Shown one piece after another: positions 5,402-10,478 of a stretch of DNA of 10,478 nt. Numbering within the stretch: position 1 is the first letter of the stretch; each line of letters begins with the position of its first letter. Both the position numbers and the translations under genes were made by a program. The notes beneath the pieces were generated by a model. The model was given only the letters and a program-made list of their open reading frames with translations, ran no database searches and was not told the origin of the DNA. This stretch comes from Candidatus Melainabacteria bacterium (GTDB taxonomy: Bacteria; Cyanobacteriota; Vampirovibrionia; Obscuribacterales; Obscuribacteraceae), in NCBI GenBank assembly GCA_014380105.1, contig JACMKL010000101.1:1-10478 (forward strand). The letters are read 5' to 3'.

Positions 5402-5967
5402 TTTTTCGGGGCCGCCGATTCTGTACCACATTTTTTGCATGTGGAATTTTCGCTGGCGTAAAAGCGTTCAAAAATGGGCGGAAATTGCGTGACGATATTG
5501 GTCAAGTGAAAGTGCTCCTCGTAGAGCTTCTCATCACACTTTTCGCAGAGCCAGATAAATCCGTCTTCTTCGCCTTCTGCTCGCTTGCGCTCAATGACCA
5601 GACCAACTGTATTGGCAGGACGTCGCGGCGAATGTGGAGTGTTGGGCGGCAGTAAAAAAATGTCACCTTCGCTGATATTTACATCGACAGGCTTACCGTC
5701 CTCAATCACTTTCAGGACAATGTCGCCCTCGATTTGATAGAAAAATTCTTCACCGGCGTTGACGTGATAATCGGTGCGACTATTCGGACCCCCGACGACC
5801 ATGATTATAAATTCGCGGTCTTCCCAGACAAGCTTGTTTCCAACAGGCGGCTTGAGCTGTGAGCGGTTATCTTCAATCCATTTTTTGAAATTTAAGGGCA
5901 TTAATGAGGGCATCGTTCGAATTTTCCCCGCAGGACAGGTTTTTCCTGATATTTCGCCACAGTCCAT
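5398..5967 (-). CDS. nbaC: 3-hydroxyanthranilate 3,4-dioxygenase
   Basis: Cupin Fe(II) dioxygenase (EC 1.13.11.6) that opens 3-hydroxyanthranilate to aminocarboxymuconate semialdehyde, which cyclises to quinolinate. In 189-residue numbering the metal ligands are His68 (RTDYH), Glu74 (EEFFYQ) and His112 (PHSPRR), with the 6 and 38 residue spacing of the Ralstonia enzyme. The substrate-binding Arg64, Arg116 and Glu126 are present. Two CxxC pairs (Cys141/144 and Cys177/180) match the extra rubredoxin-like iron site of the bacterial single-domain form. The eukaryotic second cupin is absent. The ATG at 5967 has GAGGG about 6 nt upstream. The ATG at 5913 would give 171 residues, nearer the family length, but has a poorly spaced GGGGA. 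I keep 5967 and regard residues 1-18 as uncertain. First gene of the operon; it overlaps kynU by 4 bp. I see no consensus promoter in the 194 nt upstream. Confidence 0.93.
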   Translation of the reverse strand: MDCGEISGKTCPAGKIRTMPSLMPLNFKKWIEDNRSQLKPPVGNKLVWEDREFIIMVVGGPNSRTDYHVNAGEEFFYQIEGDIVLKVIEDGKPVDVNISEGDIFLLPPNTPHSPRRPANTVGLVIERKRAEGEEDGFIWLCEKCDEKLYEEHFHLTNIVTQFPPIFERFYASENSTCKKCGTESAAPKK

Positions 5968-6130
5968 CAGTTTCCCTCACCCACATTTGTGTGTCAAAGG
6001 AGACTTATCTGACGCACGTTAAACTAATTTCGACATACAGTAAGAAAGAGCGATATCTAAGCCTTCCATTATGGGTAATGAGTAATCGGGAGCTCTGATT
6101 TGAGCCGTTAGAGTACTTAACATTTCAGGC

Positions 6131-6149
6131 GCCTCGCGGTGGCCTCTCG
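6131..6149 (+). repeat. 11-bp-spaced direct repeat just upstream of the TPR operon
   Basis: GCCTCGCG (6131-6138) recurs as GCCTCTCG (6142-6149), one helical turn apart and 12 nt before the ATG at 6162. Direct repeats with an 11-bp period are typical sites for OmpR/PhoB-type regulators, one of which is encoded in this operon, so autoregulation is conceivable. The copies are short and sit in a GC-rich leader, so chance is a real alternative. Confidence 0.25.
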
Positions 6150-6161
6150 TTTGAGACAAAC

Positions 6162-9100
6162 ATGTCGGATTTTGGACAAGTCAATGAGCCAGTACCAGCG
6201 CCACATCCGCCGGCGCAATCTGGAGGCGATGACCTTGCGCGTCTGATAAATGACGCCAAGAATTCGATGAAAGCTCGAGATTACGAGGCTGCCAAGCTCG
6301 GATTTCGGGGCGTCTATGATGCGCTCGCGCGCCGTGGGCTGGGCGAAGGGCTTGAAGCCATGGATTGTCTGGCCGACTTAGGCGCCACCCATATGGCATT
6401 GAAAGAATATGACATGGCGCTGCTCGAATACGGTCGCCTGGCTTCGATTATGGAGCGCAGCCTGGGTGAGGCAAATGCCGAATTGCGACAGCATTTGCGC
6501 CGATACGCGCAAGCTTGCGACGTTTGCGGGCGGGTGGGTGATGCGAAACAGCTTTACGGGCGCGCCAATGATTTAGAGAAGCGTTATGGACAGCCGTCGA
6601 CTCGTAGTCACGCAGGCGGGCTGCCGCAACTGTATGGAGGAACCACAGAGAGCGCTGATGGCGCTGGTGGTTCAACTTTCACCAACGCTATTCAGGACGC
6701 GGTGGCGCGTTCGATGGCGCGTTTAGAGAATACAAAAAATAGCGCGGCAACTCCTTCGGCATCTAATTCTTCTGCGCCTGCGCAACCATTTGGCAGTGTT
6801 CCGGCCACGCCAGCTTCGCCATTTGCTCATGTCCCTCCTACCTATCCAAAACCAGGATCTACTGCGAGCAATTTACCTGCCGCCAACGCAACTCCTGTGA
6901 AGACACCTTTTCAGTCGCTTTCTTTTATTACTCCAGATCCACCGCTGCCAAATTCATTTGACAGTTCTGCGATTTCGACCGGTGCCAATGCGCAACATGA
7001 CGCGGAAGCTCTGGCTGCTGCCGCTGCTGAGGAGGCAAATCTCGCTGCCCACAGTCCTGGTTACCGAAGAGCTTCAGCTGAGTGGCAGCTCGATGTCGGA
7101 GAATCGTTTCCCTCAACAGATGTTGAATCTGACCGCACGGAGTCTTCGCTTGCCCCTGAGATGCATCCGGGTAGTGATTCGTCAAAGGCGATGGCGCAAT
7201 GGATGGTGCCGATTAACAAAGGCACTGAAAGTATCGGAATGGCGGGCGCGGCTGCTGATGCCGATCGACGTTTGCCACTTACTCCTGCGGCGAACTCAAA
7301 TGACGATGCGCAAAAACCTACAGATCGTCGTCAAAAGCCGAAATCAATGAAGAGTTTGCGCTCGCGTTTTGTTGATAGTGAGCCGCTTCCTGCAGCGCCT
7401 GAGGAAGATTTTTCAGTCGCAGAGGAAGTTAGAGCCGCCGGTGATGATTCTGCTGAGTCGCCTGGATCATGGTGGGATCCAAATAGCAAATCAGCAAGTC
7501 CAACTTCTGGTGGCGATTCGCAAGCCAGCGGACTTCACAATCTGGGTAGTTTGCAAACGGGGTCTCATTCTAATAACAACATGCCCGCACTTTCTCCATT
7601 GTCTGTGCCACCTTCTCTTGTTGATTCTTATGATGAAACTCCGGAAGAAGCAGTTGTAATTTTGCCACCGGATATGCCACCACCTCCTCCGCCACGAAAT
7701 TCCAGTCGCAACGTGCAGATGGAAATTGGCTTGGAAAATGTACCTGGTGCAGAAATTGCAGCGCGCATGCCTGGCTCGTCTACTGAGGGTGATTATGCAA
7801 TCGTCGAAGATCCCTCTCCAGCAAAAGCTCAAACTGATTTTAGTAGCGGTTCTTATCTTGCCGAATTAGACGCTATTCGACCCGGGTTAAAGGTTGGAGA
7901 AGATCAGACAACGGCGGAAGATGCTTATAGCGCGCCACCTCAACGGCCGTCTAGTATGTTCTCTCGCATTGCCAATAAAAGAGTGCAGGATGCCACTGGT
8001 CAGGGAATGCCCGGGCTTAATCCGAATGTAATTGGTGAAGAAGGCACTATTAATCCGCGTGTTCGCTCGATGGTTGATGCAGCTCGAGCAAACAGCGTAG
8101 ACGGAAAATTTGCTGATGCCGCTCGCCTTTTACAGAAGGTGGTCAACGAATTAGCTGAAAGTGGACTTAAAGATAGTCGGTATATTGCAGACTGCATGCT
8201 GCTTTTAAGTGAAGCATACGAAGCGTCGGGGCAAATTGGTCCCGCTGTTACTTCTTTTCACCAGCATGCCTTGATGGCGGAAAAACGTGTCGGGGAAGGC
8301 GACTATGAAAACATCGGTAATTGGTATCGCTTGGCGATTTTATTAGATAAAGCCGATGAGCGTTCTGATGCCACCTCGATGTATCAACATGCCATATCGC
8401 TTGCCGAGCATCACCTGGGAGAATTCGACGAGCTTACCAAGTCGATTAAGGCGGCTTACGAAGAATTCTTGACACAGCCACCTCGTTCGCAGAGAGTGTC
8501 GGCATCGTCAATTGAAACCATTTCGCCGCAAGAAGTGCTCGCCCAAAATAAAGAGCTTAGAAGTTCTGCTGTTTTGCAAGAACAAACCAAGCCGATAAGC
8601 AAGAAGATGGTCATCTGGAGCTCAATCTCGGTCGTCTTGCTGATTGCTGCATTGACCTGGTTTGTCATAGTCATGGGTCATTTAAATTCATCGACTGCCA
8701 GAATCGACTCGGCTGCAGACTTGTCGCGCAGTGCCACTGGCTCTGATGTCGAAACATTCGCTAATACCGATGGTGATGGCATATTCCGTTTTTCCGGTGA
8801 GAAGAGCTGCGATATCACTGTCGATGGGCAAGTTCGAAGAGTGCCTGTTGTAATGCTGCAGAATAGTTTTTCCGATATTCTGACGATGTTCTCGACAGTG
8901 CAGGCGAAGCGCACTTTCTGGGTGCAGAAGACCGAGGCAGGAATGCTTCTGGACTCAGCTGTGACGTTCTTCAAGAAAGATTCGCCAGAGCTCGCCATTG
9001 CTGCTGAAATGCGTCGAATCGGTCTACATGTCGAAGAGTATTACGCGAGCAATCGCTCCTATCCACGCTTCCGGCAAGATTGGGCAGAAGATCCACGAGT

Positions 9101-9656
9101 AGCTTTTATCAATCCAATCACTCGACGCGGTGAGCCTTCAATTTTCCACGTCTTTCCAAGATCGGCAACACCGCAAGCTTTGTTTGGTGGCTCCAGCAAC
9201 ACTGATGAAATTGTTGCCTATCTTGAGAAAGGCAATACATGGATCGGAGAGCCAATCCTCAAGCCATGCTCAATCAGTTGTGCGGTGAAGCAATCCAGCG
9301 AAAAATCTGTGAGTGGTAAGCCGGTGGTGTTTGATTTTTATATGCATGCCACTGACACTGCCAACAAATTTTTACCAGCTTCAAAGCCAGGGGCTGTCAG
9401 CGTTGTTGTACTTAATTCCGGACAAAACTTAGGCAATTTCGACCTCCATCCGAAGGACATGCAAAAGGTTGAAGTGTCACCAATGCCGGAAGCCGTGGCC
9501 TACATAAGCATGACTGATGCACCACTTTTCACTCCGGAAATTTTGAAATCCGCCGTGCCTGTGATTGTAATCGGTACCGGTGCAATCGCCTTCTTTGCCT
9601 TTGTGTTTGGCATTGCGACCTCCAAAAATAAGAAGCGAAAATCAGAGGGCGCTTAA
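6162..9656 (+). CDS. large two-helix membrane protein with two TPR blocks and an external domain
   Basis: Protein of 1164 residues. Kinesin-light-chain-like TPRs lie at about 22-145 (ending in ERSLGE...LRRYAQACDVCG). A disordered Ser/Pro/Ala-rich linker covers about 146-625, with a PPPPPP tract near 505. A second TPR block lies at about 630-772 (ALMAEKRVGEGDYENIGNWY, then SLAEHHLGEFDE). Membrane helix 1 is at 816-838, preceded by lysines. An external domain spans about 840-1130, and membrane helix 2 at 1131-1152 is followed by KNKKRK. Positive charges put both ends in the cytoplasm and the 840-1130 domain outside. Inside that domain, AEMRRIGLHVEEYY and NRSYP (948-968) resemble the Ala/Leu helix and YP turn of type IV pilins and pseudopilins. 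The start ATG has only a weak GAGA 6 nt upstream. The stop overlaps the response regulator start by 1 bp (TAATG). A sensor or scaffold role for that regulator is inferred. The fold of the external domain is not established. Confidence 0.85.
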   Translation: MSDFGQVNEPVPAPHPPAQSGGDDLARLINDAKNSMKARDYEAAKLGFRGVYDALARRGLGEGLEAMDCLADLGATHMALKEYDMALLEYGRLASIMERSLGEANAELRQHLRRYAQACDVCGRVGDAKQLYGRANDLEKRYGQPSTRSHAGGLPQLYGGTTESADGAGGSTFTNAIQDAVARSMARLENTKNSAATPSASNSSAPAQPFGSVPATPASPFAHVPPTYPKPGSTASNLPAANATPVKTPFQSLSFITPDPPLPNSFDSSAISTGANAQHDAEALAAAAAEEANLAAHSPGYRRASAEWQLDVGESFPSTDVESDRTESSLAPEMHPGSDSSKAMAQWMVPINKGTESIGMAGAAADADRRLPLTPAANSNDDAQKPTDRRQKPKSMKSLRSRFVDSEPLPAAPEEDFSVAEEVRAAGDDSAESPGSWWDPNSKSASPTSGGDSQASGLHNLGSLQTGSHSNNNMPALSPLSVPPSLVDSYDETPEEAVVILPPDMPPPPPPRNSSRNVQMEIGLENVPGAEIAARMPGSSTEGDYAIVEDPSPAKAQTDFSSGSYLAELDAIRPGLKVGEDQTTAEDAYSAPPQRPSSMFSRIANKRVQDATGQGMPGLNPNVIGEEGTINPRVRSMVDAARANSVDGKFADAARLLQKVVNELAESGLKDSRYIADCMLLLSEAYEASGQIGPAVTSFHQHALMAEKRVGEGDYENIGNWYRLAILLDKADERSDATSMYQHAISLAEHHLGEFDELTKSIKAAYEEFLTQPPRSQRVSASSIETISPQEVLAQNKELRSSAVLQEQTKPISKKMVIWSSISVVLLIAALTWFVIVMGHLNSSTARIDSAADLSRSATGSDVETFANTDGDGIFRFSGEKSCDITVDGQVRRVPVVMLQNSFSDILTMFSTVQAKRTFWVQKTEAGMLLDSAVTFFKKDSPELAIAAEMRRIGLHVEEYYASNRSYPRFRQDWAEDPRVAFINPITRRGEPSIFHVFPRSATPQALFGGSSNTDEIVAYLEKGNTWIGEPILKPCSISCAVKQSSEKSVSGKPVVFDFYMHATDTANKFLPASKPGAVSVVVLNSGQNLGNFDLHPKDMQKVEVSPMPEAVAYISMTDAPLFTPEILKSAVPVIVIGTGAIAFFAFVFGIATSKNKKRKSEGA

Positions 9657-10336
9657 TGGCAAAGATTGTCGTTGTTGAAGATGACAAAGATTTGGTCACT
9701 TTGATCAAAGGCATTTTGTCTGTAGAAAGACATATGATTGACAGTGTCAACAACGGTCATGAAGCTTTGACGATTATGCAAATGCATCCCTATGATCTTG
9801 TGATTCTAGACTGGATGCTTCCTGGTAAGCCAGGCACAGATATCTGTAAAGAGTATCGCGCTCGTGGTGGTGCCGCGCCAATTTTGATGTTAACTGCAAA
9901 GAACACCATTGAGGATAAAGAGCAAGGATTGGATGCTGGGGCAGATGATTATTTGACCAAACCCTTTCATCCAAAAGAGTTGAGTGCCAGAGTGAGAGCG
10001 CTCCTGCGTCGCCCTCAGGCAGTCGTTGCTAAAACATTGAAAGCCGCCAACATTGAGCTTGACCCAAATTTAGTGAAAGTATTCAAATCTGAAAAAGAGA
10101 TACATTTGCTACCAAAAGAATTTGCCCTCTTGGAATTATTTATGCGCTATCCGACACAAGTTTTTTCGGCGGATGCACTACTCGATCGTGTCTGGAACTC
10201 AGACTCTTCGGCATCTTTGGACACGGTAAGGACTTATATAAAAACGCTGAGAAGGAAAGTTGATACCGATAGCAAAAACTCACTAATCCGCACCGTTCAT
10301 GGTGTCGGATATAGTTTGAGCGATAAGAGCGAGTAA
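9656..10336 (+). CDS. OmpR/PhoB-family response regulator
   Basis: Two-component transcription factor of 226 residues, the normal length. The receiver domain (1-118) has the acidic pair Asp9-Asp10 (VVEDDKD), phosphoacceptor Asp52 (ILDWMLPG), switch Thr80 (LMLTAKN) and Lys102 (YLTKPF), so it should be phosphorylated in the ordinary way. The winged-helix DNA-binding domain (about 130-222) has the expected KEFALLELFMRYP, VRTYIKTLRRK and IRTVHGVGY elements. It begins within the stop codon of the TPR membrane protein (TAATG) and ends in the same arrangement with the next gene, so all three should be translationally coupled. No histidine kinase is visible in the window, so its phosphodonor is unknown. 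Binding sites may be 11-bp direct repeats such as those at 1392-1407, 1936-1951 or 6131-6149, but nothing in the sequence proves a link. Confidence 0.95.
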   Translation: MAKIVVVEDDKDLVTLIKGILSVERHMIDSVNNGHEALTIMQMHPYDLVILDWMLPGKPGTDICKEYRARGGAAPILMLTAKNTIEDKEQGLDAGADDYLTKPFHPKELSARVRALLRRPQAVVAKTLKAANIELDPNLVKVFKSEKEIHLLPKEFALLELFMRYPTQVFSADALLDRVWNSDSSASLDTVRTYIKTLRRKVDTDSKNSLIRTVHGVGYSLSDKSE

Positions 10337-10478
10337 TGGTTTTTGAGTTTGCTCGAATAACGAGTCGAAGTTTTGCACTATCAATATTTCTGAATTTCTT
10401 ACTGCTTTCGGCGTCTGACTCGGGAGCGAACGCGCAGACACAGCCGCAATCCAGCACTCCAAACCCTCTGCCCGTGCA
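10336..10478 (+). CDS. start of a secreted protein, cut by the window edge
   Basis: An open frame starts at the ATG at 10336, overlapping the response regulator stop as TAATG, and runs to the window end (47 complete codons). The N-terminus looks like a cleavable signal peptide: Arg7 and Arg11, a hydrophobic core at about 13-26 (FALSIFLNFLLLSA), then ANA before Gln34 as a likely signal peptidase I site. After it comes a Gln/Ser/Pro-rich linker (QTQPQSSTPNPLPV). The mature function cannot be seen. In this position a sensor kinase might be expected, but the sequence instead suggests an exported protein with a flexible N-terminus. The identical junction to its neighbour supports a real gene, third in the operon. 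Confidence 0.7.
   Translation, partial: MVFEFARITSRSFALSIFLNFLLLSASDSGANAQTQPQSSTPNPLPV

Noticed and set aside
5402..5440. Upstream ATG at 5440 as the start of kynU
   Set aside because: It would overlap the dioxygenase gene by 43 nt and add 13 residues not typical of the family. The ATG at 5401 forms a classic ATGA overlap.
5774..6098. Plus-strand frames over the 5' end of the dioxygenase gene
   Set aside because: They are antisense to a clearly identified enzyme and have no family resemblance or ribosome binding site.
6958..7832. Frames of 96-130 codons inside the TPR gene on both strands
   Set aside because: They are shadows of the biased Ser/Pro/Ala codons of the disordered linker, with no ribosome binding sites and Leu/Arg-rich or His/Trp-rich nonsense composition.

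Overview
The window (about 10.5 kb, moderate GC) looks like a chromosomal segment of a bacterium. It holds no tRNA, rRNA, CRISPR array, transposase or phage gene that I can see. Eight complete protein genes and two genes cut by the window edges are supported. The taxon cannot be fixed from the sequence alone. The eukaryote-like kynurenine enzymes, the very large membrane-anchored TPR protein and the mid-40s GC would fit a non-photosynthetic relative of Cyanobacteria (Vampirovibrionia/Obscuribacterales), but this is a low-confidence impression.

Left part (1-2634): the 3' end of a Sel1-repeat gene (+) closes with a clear intrinsic terminator. Two small polar proteins of unknown family (155 and 89 residues) follow, both on the minus strand, and then a small five-helix membrane protein on the plus strand. 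Upstream of both small minus-strand genes lies the same element: TGTCA-N6-TGTCA, an 11-bp direct repeat followed 11 nt later by a possible -10 box. This geometry matches the E. coli phoA Pho box. It suggests that the two orphan genes share an OmpR/PhoB-type regulator, and it is the most unusual regulatory signal here. Candidate hairpins and palindromes sit in the same intergenic regions.

Middle part (2677-5967, minus strand): a tightly overlapping three-gene kynurenine operon, in transcription order 3-hydroxyanthranilate 3,4-dioxygenase, kynureninase, kynurenine 3-monooxygenase. Together they convert kynurenine to 3-hydroxykynurenine, then to 3-hydroxyanthranilate, then to aminocarboxymuconate semialdehyde, which cyclises to quinolinate, the precursor for NAD synthesis. 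The first steps (tryptophan dioxygenase, formamidase) and quinolinate phosphoribosyltransferase are not in the window. The kynureninase carries the His/Ser/Asn set of the human 3-hydroxykynurenine-type enzyme. It also has an Asn where the PLP ring-nitrogen Asp is expected.

Right part (6162-10478, plus strand): a divergent operon whose genes touch through TAATG junctions. It encodes a 1164-residue protein (TPR, long disordered linker, TPR, membrane helix, external domain with a pilin-like stretch, membrane helix), an OmpR/PhoB-type response regulator, and the start of a secreted protein cut by the window edge. No histidine kinase is seen. The membrane TPR protein may therefore be the sensory or scaffold partner of the regulator.
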